DNA from: Cyanophora paradoxa | Lineage: Eukaryota > Glaucocystophyceae > Cyanophorales > Cyanophoraceae | NCBI GenBank assembly: GCA_004431415.1 | Contig: QPMI01000618.1 | Coordinates: forward strand, 37,311-101,310 | Length of the DNA: 64,000 nt | Direction: 5' to 3' | Shown: piece after piece, positions 45,004 through 56,092 of the stretch | Layout: the number at the start of each line of letters is the position of its first letter | Position numbering within the stretch: position 1 is the first letter of the stretch | The notes under the pieces: generated by a model | The model's database searches: none | Told to the model about the DNA's origin: nothing | Seen by the model: the letters and a program-made list of their open reading frames with translations, nothing else | Made by a program: the position numbers and the translations under genes

Positions 45004-46514
45004 ATCGTGAGCTTCGTTCTTCTTGGTTTGCGAGTGCGGCCGCTCCCCATGGCCAGCCGTGGCCAGCCGCGGCTCTCGCCATTCCGATATCGATTCCCGC
45101 GACAATCGATCGACATCGATGGGCTTGCCGTGGACGTCGACGAGGGTTAGGCCCGACTTGATCATGTGCGACATGGACCTTATACGTAGCATTATCAGGC
45201 CTGCAACTGATTTTGATGCAAGCATCCACGGAGGAAGCGAGCTTATGATTGCTCGAATGAATTCGTCAAGTGTCGCGTCGACTTCGGCCCAGTTTCGAAA
45301 GTTGATGTCGGGTTTCAGATTTTTTAAATTAACTAAATCGCATACTGCCGACACGTCAGAGAGTGGACGTCGAATTAAAACGGTTCAAATGTTGGACCGA
45401 ATGCCGAAATTGCAAATTAATGAACTAACATGGGGAAACGAACTGTTGAGGTTCGTCTGGAACCCAGTTCCTGCACGCATACGCACACGCTCATTGGCAA
45501 TTGCGGAATGGATCGCGAGTAGCTCTAGGGGCATTTTAAAATTTCATGCGGAATCTGAAGTTCTGAAGTTCGCGAGCTGCATATTTATTGGGATCACGCG
45601 CACGTCAAGCGAATGTTGGCTTGGACCGCTGCATTGTGCACTGCGCGAAATGCGCAGTCAAATTAAAAAGTTCTTTTAAATATTCAATATATATGACAAG
45701 TCGCAGCGCCGGTCGGTTGCGGGCCTTTCTATCAACTACTCACCTCGGCGGGTAACATCGATTAGCACATACACAGGAGTGGTGCATTCATCGCGAAGAA
45801 GTTGCAGCACATGCACAGGAGCAATGCATTTATCGCGAAGAAGCTGGATTGAAGGGCTGATCCCGCTACCAGGAACGGCAATGTGGCTGTCCTTGAAGGT
45901 CGATCGGGTATGCGGAACGGCAATGTGGCTGTCCTTGCAGTCCCGAAGCTGTTTCGCTAAATCGTGCATATTTAAGAAAAGCGCCGAATTCGCATCCTCT
46001 ACGTTCGGGCTAAACTTCAAGGCCAGAATCTCTAGATCGATGGGAATTTCGTTCAATTCATAGATCTGCGTTACCGTTAACGTTTCTGTCAGACTGGATT
46101 TGTCTTGAGGCAATTAAACACGCCCGTCGCGGCACGCGCGCGCCCGCTTTGCGAATTCGTACAAGTTGCTCATGGCTGTCGCTTCCGAGATGCGCACGGT
46201 CTGCGTGTTGACTTGTACAACGTCGGGAGCCTGTACAAACATGCAAACATGCAGGCATCACGTGAGTGTATATATGTGCATATGCATATATATACGTATG
46301 CATGCGCATGCGCAGCCGCGCGCGCGCGCGGCGCACCTCGGGCCCTCCACGCCCAACGATGTTCAGATTCACAACGGATTCTGGATTTCGAGTCAGAATA
46401 GGTTGCATCGAATCGGAATGCATCTGGACTGTCTAGATCTGGATTGCATCGAATTGGGTGCGCGTGCGCACTTGGATCTTCATGATCCGCTCGCTTGCGA
46501 GCTTTCGGAGACAT
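45004..46514 (-). CDS. X-family protein, copy 1 (3'-truncated)
   Basis: Unrecognised family, paralogous to 56093-58198. The ATG at 46514 gives MSPKARKRADHEDPS. Later exons read ESVVNLNIVGRGGPE, APDVVQVNTQTVRISEATA followed by LYEFAK, and QIYELNEIPIDLEILALKF. The middle exon has two internal duplications (KDSHIAVP twice; LLRDKC / LLRDEC). Then come a short NWVPDEP exon and a long exon DLVNLKNLKPDINFRNWAEV through GERPHSQTKKNEAHD. Coding then stops at a GTAAAT donor (45003). The paralogue continues for about 150 more residues that are absent here. The A/T-rich codons contrast with the GC-rich neighbours. The open 3' end could splice to 44848 in frame. Confidence 0.5.
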
Positions 46515-46879
46515 CTGAGAGCTCGAACGCGTACGTACGCGTCGGCGTGTGCGAGCACGCGCGCCCAGCTCAAGGCTGGTCGACGAGAGCTGCGGAGCGA
46601 GGGAGAGAGTGCTAGCGCACTAGAGCTAGAGGGAAGGGTAAATACAAAATTTCAAATTACAAGCCCACACTCACGTGTGGTAAGCCCTGCCAATGCATGC
46701 CTGCTCGCTCAGCCTCCCTGTCTGTCTTAGCGTCAATGAGGCTTAGATGAGAGCGCTCGGTAGGCGTAAACCTGGCGCTGCACCGTAGGCTGCACGCCGC
46801 TCCGGATCCGCCGCCTCCGTGCCTGCGGGTCCATGTCCGCGCTGCCGCAGTGCCAGTGCGGCGCCCTGAGAGCCTCGCC

Positions 46880-47110
46880 GCCGCCCGTGGGGCCTCCGCT
46901 CGGCCCACCAAGGTGCTGAGCCACGCTGCCAGGCCGCCGCGCTCCGAGGCTGCACCCCACCCGGCGAGCCACGGCGCCCGGCGGCTGCCCCGCGCGCCTC
47001 CGCTCTGCCCGGCGAGCCGCGCCGCCGCCCCTGGTGCCTCCGCCCCGTCCACCAAGTCATGCCGTCAGGCCGCTGCGCTCCGAGGCTGCGCTCTGCCCGG
47101 CGAGCCAGCG
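46880..47110. repeat. Degenerate GC-rich tandem repeat, period about 120 bp
   Basis: GCGCTCCGAGGCTGC recurs at about 46949 and 47070, each followed by CCCGGCGAGCCA and preceded by a CCACCAAG / CAGGCCGC context. It is non-coding by appearance. Confidence 0.6.
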
Positions 47111-47300
47111 CCCCAGCCCCGGGCCCGCCGACACGTGCACCTTATAAATTATTCACCGCAGCGATACATTGGTACCGGCCGCGGTCGATGGACCCGGACC
47201 CCCCGGGAGCTCGAGCTCGAGGTGAGAAATATATATATATATATATATATATATTGGTCGGTGGAGCTCGATTTTTGGTGGAGCTCGAGCTCGAGGTGAA

Positions 47301-47350
47301 ATCTAGGGGGGGAAATATATATTATATATATATATATTTCCCCCCTAGAT
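47301..47350. repeat. AT/G-rich hairpin palindrome
   Basis: ATCTAG, a G run and AAATATATAT (47301-47320) are mirrored by ATATATATTT, a C run and CTAGAT (47331-47350). The arms pair almost perfectly (7 G against 6 C). A related TA run lies at 47226-47253, after the same GAGCTCGAGCTCGAGGTGA word. Confidence 0.85.
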
Positions 47351-47965
47351 CTCCAAATTTGGCGTCGGCTGGGTTCTCGTGCTCTTCGGCCCCCAGAGAG
47401 CTTGCGCAAAGCTTGCAAAAGCTCTCAAATGAATACTGTATGGATGGACATGCGTGAGGATGCGAGGGCGCGCGGAAAGATGGGCAGGTTCGTCAAGGAT
47501 CGAATTCTCGGGGTCGGCTGGGTCCTCGCGGCCCGGCGCATCTGCAAAGCGCGCGGAAGGGTTTGTCTACATCTCAAATGCTTATACTATTGTTCCGCGC
47601 ATGCGCCGCGGCGTGGGCGCGCGGAAAGATGTCCGGGCCTGTGCAGGATCGCATTTTCGCCACTGCGTGCCATCCTGCGCTGTTCCGGCTCCGAAAAGCG
47701 AATCGCTGGAGTGCGCAGACCGTGCTATGTCTATGCGCGCCAGTACGCATCGATTGGGCGCGTCGCGGGACCGGGCGGGACCGGCTGGGTCAAAGTTTCG
47801 CCCGACTCTTCGGACTGGAGCGTCGACGGCGCCCGAAATCGAGCTTGGAGCGGTGCGCTCGCCCTCGGTTCTCATTCTGTACTGCTCTGGGGCATCCCTG
47901 GCGCACTTTCGTCGCGGGACCGGGCGGGACCGGGTCCCACTTTTTGGGGTTTCGCGATCGAACCG

Positions 47966-47976
47966 GGGTATAAATA
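47966..47976 (+). promoter_or_regulatory. Candidate TATA box
   Basis: GGTATAAATAGC sits in GC-rich surroundings, the best TATA match I noticed. No gene clearly starts downstream on the plus strand, so it may be decayed or a chance match. Confidence 0.2.
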
Positions 47977-48340
47977 GCGGAATCGATCCGTGAGAGAAAT
48001 TCGATTTTCGCTCGACGCCCACGGGAGAGCGGTCGTCTTAGGGGAGCCAGGGTCGAAATTGATTCATGACAGCTCTCGAGATTGCAGCGTACAAGTTCGA
48101 GATTCGATCCATGAGAGAGAGTGGATGGAAAGTGGCGTGATGTCATCGTCGAGGTGAGTGCGTGAATTGATTCAGGACGGGTAGTGGGCGAATATGTGGG
48201 ACGGACATTACAGGGAGAGAACAGGAATTTCGATCGCCGACTCGGATTTCCGAAATTGGCAGGGCTAAAGAGAGGGAGAGGTGAGGGGGATCCGGAGGGG
48301 AGGGGAGGGGTGTGTGTGTGGAAAATACTGCCTGCAGCTA

Positions 48341-48425
48341 TCATCGAGGGGGCTCTAGATCTGGTCATATCATGACCATCGAATGGGAGATCCTAATTTT
48401 CTAGCTATAGGGGGAATTCGAAAGG
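48341..48425 (+). repeat. Short dispersed repeat, also at 58565-58660
   Basis: ATCGAGGGGGCTCT followed by GGGAGATCCTAATTTTCTAG and CTATAGGGGGAATTCGAAAG occurs here and at 58565-58660 in the same orientation. In both places it is followed by an ATTAGCCAA word. No coding capacity. Confidence 0.8.
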
Positions 48426-48555
48426 GGACGTCCGATACGGTCAATTAGGCAACTTGGCAAGCACATGCGCGAGGGATCAATTAGCCAACTTAGGGGAGGG
48501 GGAGGCCGGACGGCCGCGGGCCCGAAGGCATGCACAAGCAGTCGGTGAGGCTTAT

Positions 48556-49127
48556 TGCAAGGGGGGACGAAGACCGAAGGGCTTCTCCCAGCTTGCTTCC
48601 CGTTCCCTCGCTTCAGCCAAAATTTTTCTATGAGGCCGTTTTCGAGGGCCAGTATGCAACGCGGGGAAAAAATGAGTGGAAATTGGGTTGCGACACGTGC
48701 ATGTTTGTCGCTGCGGGCGTCCACGCAAAAAGCGGTTTTCGGGGGGGAAGACCAGTTTTCTCTCTTTCTATCTTCTCGTCTGTTCTCGACAGCTCTGCTG
48801 TAGTCTGTTCGAGCTCGCGAGAGCTCTCTCGAGCTCGAACTCGCGAAAAGTGGTTTTCGAGGGGAAAACCAACTTCTCTCTCACTCCGGGCTCTTCCTTG
48901 CGCGGTTCTGCATGGAACCACTTCTCCCTTGCTGTCTCCTCTATATTTCCGCTTCCTCGCACTGCGCCGCGTACGCCGCACGGTACCCGTGCCGCCTGGA
49001 CTACTTTTCACCGCATCAAGCTTGCACCGCAGCACCGCAGCACCGACGCAGCACTCTTTCATTAGCTATAGATCCCGGTTCCCCCCTTGCACCCCCGGCG
49101 CGAAAATCGCGGCCGGGCCACTAGTAT
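48556..49127 (+). mobile_element. Dispersed repeat, copy B (inverse of 30369-31895)
   Basis: Same blocks as copy A in reverse orientation, with a single copy of the unit that is four-fold in A. It ends at GCGGCCGGGCCACTAGT (49111-49127). No transposase or clear target-site duplication is visible. It lies immediately 3' of the second zinc-finger gene. Confidence 0.65.
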
Positions 49128-49208
49128 TTACTGCATTCGATTCTTTTCGATTATTACATTTCGATTGCCGCAGTGCTGCTACGCTAGCTGGAAGCCAGGT
49201 CGATGCGG

Positions 49209-52200
49209 TCACGGGGCGAAGGGCACCCCCGGGGGGCGGTAGGGGCGCGAGGGGCGAGTCGGCGTCACTGGGGCCCCGCACGCAGCGCCGGCGCCGGCGC
49301 CGCCGGGCGGCACCGCCGGGGGCGGCAGGGCCCGAGGGGGCGTCGCGGGCGAAGGCAGGTCCGGGTACGGCGCAGGCGGCCGCGGGTCCGTCCACGCGCA
49401 CGGGCCGTACCCCGGAGGGGCGCCGACGTCGGGGCAGGGCGGGCTCGAATGTCGGCGAGAAGGACGGAAGCGGCGGGAAGCTTGAGCCGAGCGGCGGGTC
49501 GAGCCCGCGATCGGAGGGCGGCCGCGGCGGGTGCTGCGACGGCGGCGCCGACGTCGACGGGAGCGCCGCTTGCGAGGCGCCCGCCGGCGTCTCGTGCATC
49601 GGCTCTGCGGGACCGGCCGCGGTGGGAGCCAGCGCCAGCGGGGGGAAGTGGGCTTCGTATACGTATGCAGCGCCCGCTGGAGCCAGCGAGCCTCGCGCCG
49701 ATATCGATCGCGAGCTCGAGCCCGCCGTCGACTGCCCCGCGCTGCTGCCGGCGCCTCCAGGCCGGGAGGCTGCGGCGGCTGCGCATGCGGCGACACGAGC
49801 TGCGGCGTCGCGGGCTGCGGCTGGCCTGGTTTCGCGGACAAGGCCAAACTTGCATTCTGCAGCGAAACCCCTGGTCGCTTCAGATCTAGAGCTTCGGCCG
49901 GCCGCGGGGGCGAGGGAAAACGCACGGCACCGATTCCGCGCCGCTCCGCAGACGTCGACTCGGCCATTGCCAGTTTTTGCCGGGCGTGCGCCGCGCTCCC
50001 CATGTGCTGCGTTGTACCATGCCCGTCAGGTATATATTTCTTTGCATGAATTGCGCAAATCCAGAAGGGATTGTGGCGCCTATAATTAATCAAGGACGTT
50101 GCAATACGTTGCAATTCGCGGCCCATCGCGGGTACCTGATCGCGCTGGGCGACGCTGTTGAAAGCCTTCGAGCACAAATCGCAGGTGAGCTCTTGGGACC
50201 GCGCAGCTGTCGGTCCGGCCGCAGGGGCCGGCTTCGAAGAGCTCGCGGCGCAAGGTTGCACGCGAGCCAGTGCACGTGGCTGCGCATTGATTTTCCGCTG
50301 CGGCTCAGGCGGCGGGTTCCTCGCAGCGCTGGCTTCGCCTTTCTTGATGTCGGCCGAGCTGGCAACTGCCGACTGCCTGGCTTGCTTCGAATTCGCGTCG
50401 GCGCCCGGCTTGCAAATCTGCGTGCGTGTGGACGTCGATTTCGCACGAAATTGCAAATTTCGCGCAATCGCGAAATAATAAATTCAAAGTGTGCATCGAG
50501 CTCAAAGAGCTTGAGGTCGCAAAGGATCACCTTAAAGGCGACTATCGTCGATGAACACTGGGCAGTTGGGCACGCCGTGCCAATGACCTGCTTCCCGCGC
50601 TGCCTCTTCATCCTGTTCCTGCGGACGGAAATGCAATTTGAAGGTCAAAATCGCTCGAATGCAGAGGCGGCGCGCAAAGCATATAGAGCGCAGGTATACG
50701 TACCAGCACGTCTTGTGTAGCGTTCCGCAAGCATCCCCAGCTCCCGCACCAGTCTCGTCTTCAGCGCTATTCTTGCAGAAAACCTCCACAAATCTTTGCT
50801 CGCGCGCGAATCAAGTTCGAAATCTTGCGAGAGCTACTCTAACAATTTTGAGAAGCTAGCGCTGTTCACGTGGCGCACTCTTCGGAGGGCTTGATGTCAC
50901 CTCCAAGCTCGCAGCTCGGATCGCAGCACTTTCGGGACGGCTGCTGCTGCTGCGCATGCCGGAGCACGGTACTCACGGTCGACCTCGTCTGATCATGGGC
51001 CTGCGGTGCAGACCGGTGCCGCAAATTAAAGTGGACGCGAGCTCGAAGCGCGCTTGACATCTTAAAGGTGATGCGGTTCGATTTCGCACCTCATGCTCGC
51101 CTGAATTTCTGGGGTCGCTTTGAGGCGGCTGCTGGTCTTCGACAGCTTGCGCCGCGCTCTCTGCCCGGCTGTCCCGCGTCCGCTCCTCCGGCGACTCCGC
51201 CCGGTGCGGGCGCGCCGCCGCCGCCGCCGCAGCGTCGATCATCCCCTGAGCTCTGAGCCGTCGCTCGCGCGCCCTGCACGGGCGCCACAATTTCGAATGA
51301 GCTCAAGCTTGGCTCTACGACGCCGCAGCGCGCAGCAGCGTCAACGGACCGCTCGGCTAAAGCAAGCAGGGCGCCCTCTGCCCCCGGCACCCCCGCGGCG
51401 CGCTCGACGGCCTCGCACTCCTCCGCGCACTCCGCGTACCGCGCCAAGCCGTGCAGCGCCTCTGCGGCGGTGGCGAGCGTCACGGGAAGCCGGCGGGGCG
51501 CAGGCATTGAAGGAGGGCTGACGGGCGCGGCCGAGCCGGGCCTCGGCGTGGTCGGGAGAGTGCTGCGGGGCACGTTGTCAGCCTGAGCGAAGAGAAAGTG
51601 TTTTTAGTTATAATTAGGTCATGAACCTTCAGCGCCGCGTCGAACGATCTGAGAGCGTCTTTCCATCGAGAGGCCTTCGCCATTGTCGATCCGAGCGATA
51701 CCAGACGATGCTTTGTGAATGTAGAGTTCGCACATCAGTGCAGTTAAATCTGAATGCAAATAAAGAATGCAATTTTCAAGCCGCTTACAGCATTCGCTTC
51801 GTCTGTACATGTAGGCGCGGATACAGCGTCTGCATGCGCAGCGCCGTCCTTGAAATCCGGCTGGACTTGCTCTTGAGATGGCCCGGCCTTGAACTCCTGT
51901 GAAACGATATCGATGCAATTAACGGTTCAATTTATTTCGAAAAAGCTTCGGAATCATGCGATGCGATTAACACTACGAATGTACATTTTGCGTATCGCGC
52001 GTGGGCATGCGCACCGCTTCGCAATTCGTGTTTGAAGGAGAGGCCTCTTCGCCCGCAACGGAAGCACCGCGCGCCAGCAGACCCCGTACCACTCGAAGCT
52101 CCGCTTCATTCACCGCTCGAAGTCTCTCCAGCCAGAACAAGAGCCGCCTCCTGTTCCGCTCCAGCAGAGCCACGAGCTCGCGATCGGTGACAGCTGCAGC

Positions 52201-52759
52201 GGGAACGCTGGATGAGCCTTGACCTCCCGCTGCTTTGGTCTGCGCCGCATCACACAGAATTTTGAGCACTCGCGAAACAGAATTTCCAGGATCAAATTCG
52301 CCGCGAAACCGAATGCACCTGAAATTGAGCCGCAGAATCGGTTGCGGCAGGAATGCTGGATGGGCCTTGTCCGCCCGCTATTGTCCGCTCGCGAGAAAGT
52401 ACCTCCGCGAGCAAAATCGACAGATCCACGTGCAGTCTTGCCGTCGCTTGCAGCTTCTGCGGAGAGGCCGACTTGGCGCTCGAAGGCACCGGCCGCGGCG
52501 CCAGCTGCAGGTCGCTGAGAGCGGTGGCAAGGGACCCGATCCGCTCGCGCTCGGACTCCGTGAGCGTGCACGGGGCGCCCTCGAGCCCGAGGACAGCCGC
52601 CGCCGCCGCAGTGGCCAGCTGCTCCAGATCGCGATCGCAGTCGTGTGCAGAGTCTGCGTCGACGCCGCCGCCGCCGCCTTGAAGCACCGCCCGCGCCACG
52701 CGCTCCGCCCGCTCAGCGCGCTCCATCTCTTGAGCTGCTCCCTCGTGGCTTCTGTACAT
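49209..52759 (-). CDS. Coiled-coil / TPR / C2H2 zinc-finger protein, copy 2 (complete)
   Basis: The ATG at 52759 starts MYRSHEGAAQEMERAERAER. Exon 1 is helical (LTESERERIGSLATALSDLQ). Exon 2 (to about 52011) reads ELVALLERNRRRLLFWLERL and ends EEASPSNTNCEA. Exon 3 (51896 on) is EFKAGPSQEQVQPDFKDGAA. A TPR-like exon (SLGSTMAKASRWKDALRSFD) splices through a CTCAG acceptor to ADNVPRSTLPTTPRPG, then LATAAEALHGLARYAECAEE. Later: KCCDPSCELGGDIKPSEECA, GHWHGVPNCPVFIDDSR and the split finger LTCDLCSKAFNSVAQRDQ / HMGSAAHARQ (C-x2-C-x12-H-x5-H). The tail is Arg-rich for about 110 codons where copy 1 is Pro/Ala-rich, then both share GAPPGYGPCAW to the end (stop 49211-49209). U1-like fingers suggest RNA-associated work. 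Family not recognised. Confidence 0.6.
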
Positions 52760-52929
52760 GTGCTCGCGATAGGCGTTTATATTTACATCTTTGCTTTCTT
52801 CGCTTCATGATCAAATACACCAACCTTGGACCGAGCGGAAGCATTCGAAAGCGCACGCCATCGGGATGATTTCCAACGTGGATTGGAAACCCTGGGCGGA
52901 TATTCTACAATTCCTGAGCAGAATATTTG

Positions 52930-55900
52930 CTAATAGGCTGCACCGGGGAAGGAAGTGGACAGTTCTTGCTCGAGAACGTTTCGAACGTCGATAAAGGACG
53001 ATGTCACAAGAGTCGGCCCAATACCAGACTCGGAGTTCGCCGGCAGTTCAAAGAAGACAGGAAGGTTGGAGATACGCGGATTCCCAGCGGAAACTCCCAG
53101 ATGCAATAGCAAAGCGCTTCCCATGAAATTGAACTGTGGATAAATCAAGTAAGTATAAATCCAGCTCAATTGAAAGGTGTGAATGAATGCGCCCGCCTCT
53201 TTCAACGAGTCGTCCGCCGCTTGCATGAGAGCATATTTGAGGCTTCTCCAGCATCCTGAACCTGTATACGTAGTTTGAAACGCTCATATGCATATATATA
53301 CATCTAAGTATCGAAATCCGCCAAAGACAACACATTAACTGTCTTAGTCAATGGTCAATCCTACCTGCTAAGGTCGGAAGAGACCCAATAGTGCAGAGTG
53401 TACATGCCCCAGCGAACTCCCATCCAAGGAGCTGCTTGTATGTCGCATGTGTTTGCAACGGAGCTCGCTTCATCGACGAATGGTACACTGAATTCGCGAC
53501 CTGGCGCGGATGACGGGTGTGCAATGGGCTCAGGAGCTCGCTAGTTATAGCACAGCACGTCTTAATCCGGAGGCGCACCTGCAAAGCGTCGAAGACCTCG
53601 TTGTGGCGCCAGTCCCGTGACCGCGCCTGTTTGAAGATGGCCGGGAGGCGTTCGGGGAAAGTCTTGAAGAGATCTCGGACGGCTTGCCCGTTCACATCGT
53701 TCGGATTCAACTTCCACGCGACAATACACTTTGCTGCATCTGATCGGAAAACACGCAGAAACTCGAAATGCAGCTGCAGGCCTAGGGATATCGATCCGGC
53801 ATGTGCACGTGCGCACCATCACAGAATTCTGTGAGGCCTGGTATGGTGATTGAAGACCCCGTCTTTGCATTTTGCAGCTGCAGATATAAAGAATAATTCC
53901 TGATAGAGTTTTCATGGTCTCGGGCTTCATGATCAGGCGTCCAGTGCTGTGACGAAAGGAAGGATTCGAATTCAAAGCGCTTGGTGCAGAAGTCTCCCAT
54001 TACCATAAATGGATCTGAAGGGGAAAGAAGACGCAGAAACTGAACACAGAATAATATGAACGAATAATAATCGCAGCGAACCATAAATCCCCGCATGGAC
54101 TGCTGCAAAAACTCCTTCACAATAATTGCAAGAACCGTCCTGAAGCGCAGAGCAGAATCCTGCAAGACCGCAATCTTTTCGGTTGAACGCGAAGGGCGAC
54201 CCACTCCATTCGACGACATCGACGTAATTCCTTTCCTCGCACGCGAATCGAACTGTCGCAAAAACGATCGCGTCAGAATAAGGGCCTTGTCGTATACATG
54301 AACGAGTAGCTTGAGTAGGGTTTTCAGAAATTAAACATAAAATGCAAAATTACCAATCTCAACAGGAGCGCCCGTGGAACGGTTGACGAAGGCGATAGGT
54401 GCGGGCCAGTGCCCCTGATCTGACGTTGGTCTGACAATGGTATGAAGTTCTTCATCGAGAAGCGACGCGTCAAGACAGAGGGAGCGAGCGATGAGCGCGT
54501 CGCCAGCTGTGCATGTGTCTGCTCCAAGCCATATGGAGCGCAGAGCGTGCCGGACCGTCTGCCGTTCACCTGGCCGGTCGAACCAGCACTTGTCAGCCAA
54601 TTCAAAGAATACAACTTCTTTAAAGGGAGCATTAGCGCTAGCATTGACATCGATATCTTACATTTCAGGAGAGAAGTACGCAGGAGCTCTTGAACGATGT
54701 AACGCTTGAAGAAGCGCAAGGACACGGGCGCTGTTACGTATTCCCCTCTGTGCGCTCCGAGAGCGCCGAGCAGCTTGTTCACCAGCTTGTCGGTCGTAGA
54801 TCCGGATCCAGAGGATGCACCACGCTCTTCTGGATCCGGACTGGCAATACCGAGGATCACCTGGAACGTCTCCCGAAGGTATCCTTGCACTCGAAGAAGC
54901 TCGGATGAATTAGGGTCTCTGTTCTTGTACACACCGACGCAGTGAAGTTGGTCAAACCAAACTGCAGACGCTCTGAGCACTAAAGAGTACAAATGCATAT
55001 GCGGCGAGCTCCACTTACTGTAGATTAAACCTGGAAAGGAAACAAAGAGAACGGTCAATACCTAAGAATTCTTCCGATTGCGAGCGCGCGAAAGGACGCA
55101 CGCCGAATTTGCTTGGCGTCCTCCATCGCGCGCAATGTACCCTCCGCTTCGAATCCAATGACCGGATCCGGTGTCGACGTGGCCGCGAAAAGCTTCTTCT
55201 CTATTTGAAAATAGTTTAAACAGAGAGAATCCAAACAAAAAGGTATCTATTAATATAAGAGCCCACTTAGAATTCACCTGGAACTTCTAAACCCTGGCTG
55301 CTCCGTAAATCCTGCCGGGAAACGAGGTCCTCCGGCCGGGACGCGCTTGAATCGATCCACAGAGCCACCGGCCACACCAGTCTTTGAAACACTGCAGCGA
55401 TTTTACTATATGGGAGGAAACGGCTACAAAGAAAAGCTCTAATTGATTTGCAGACTCACATGGGACGAGCGTTTTGAGATACTCCTTCTCCTGGGGTCTC
55501 CAAGTGTTGTCGTCGCTGGGCGCTGCCTCCGCTGGAGATGCTGTCAGTCTGACAATACGGCTGCTCTAATTGGTCAAGCGAACCGTGGAGATGCGAGCCC
55601 AAGTCAGCGACAAGGCGAGCGAAGGCGCGGCACGCCTCAACGTCCACCGGCTGCGGACCCGCCGACAGCCACAGCCATTTGCACAGGATCGCTTTGAAAT
55701 ATTGCAGCTGTGTCGAGCGTCTCTGCTGCTGCCTTTCATAATCGTCTGCATAAATGCGTAAGCTGGATTGGAGCTCGAGATGATCAAACAAGTTTTGCTG
55801 ACCGTTTCGGATGCTTAATCTATCGAGATCCGTGGTCCGCCTTGCGAGCATTGCCCGTGCGCGATTGGCATCGTCGAAGGTCTCGAAAGCGAAGCTGCTC

Positions 55901-55986
55901 AGATGCGCCCCCGGATCGAGAATGCCGTGCTTGATGAAGTGGCCTATCATCACTATCTTGCGGTGTGCTTCATCGGCATCGTTCAT
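52930..55986 (-). CDS. Unrecognised large helical protein (gene Y)
   Basis: I do not recognise the family. Starting at MNDADEAHRKIVMIGHFIKH (ATG 55986; an upstream start is possible), exons run: 55986-55456 (long, DYERQQQRRSTQLQYFKAIL); about 55395-55277 (VFQRLVWPVALWIDSSASRP); about 55197-55063 (LFAATSTPDPVIGFEAEGTL); about 54990-54680 (RVQGYLRETFQVILGIASPD, then APVSLRFFKRYIVQELLRT); about 54620-54350 (VVFFELADKCWFDRPGERQT); about 54330-54085 (AVLQDSALRFRTVLAIIVKE); about 54010-53810 (FMVMGDFCTKRFEFESFLSS); about 53740-53573 (NPNDVNGQAVRDLFKTFPER); about 53262-53175 (SLKYALMQAADDSLKEAGAF); and the last, ending LEQELSTSFPGAAY (stop 52932-52930). Roughly 650-700 residues, no membrane segments. 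Introns are AT-rich, unlike the rest of the window. Confidence 0.55.
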
Positions 55987-56092
55987 CCACTTGATGAGAC
56001 TGGCCGGAGAGATGGATGCAGCCGACGCCGAAGAATGCTGGCGATGGGACCCATTTTCAGTCGAATATTAATGCTAAACTAAGACATAAATG

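Larger units (their letters stand above)
46515..49208. other. Repeat-rich interval between the two block versions
   Basis: Contents: a degenerate GC-rich tandem repeat (46880-47110), AT hairpins (47217-47350), a duplicated GCGCGCGGAAAGATG segment (47467 and 47616), a TATA-like site (47968), a short dispersed repeat (48341-48425) and repeat copy B (48556-49127). No coding exon is recognised. Confidence 0.6.

Noticed and set aside
48530-50089. 519-codon plus-strand open frame
   Set aside because: It starts in dispersed repeat DNA and continues antisense to the zinc-finger gene exon. No conserved features.
50866-51060. MYND-type zinc finger in CCDPSCELGG
   Set aside because: Only the first Cys pair is visible. 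The following exons do not supply the expected Cys/His pattern.
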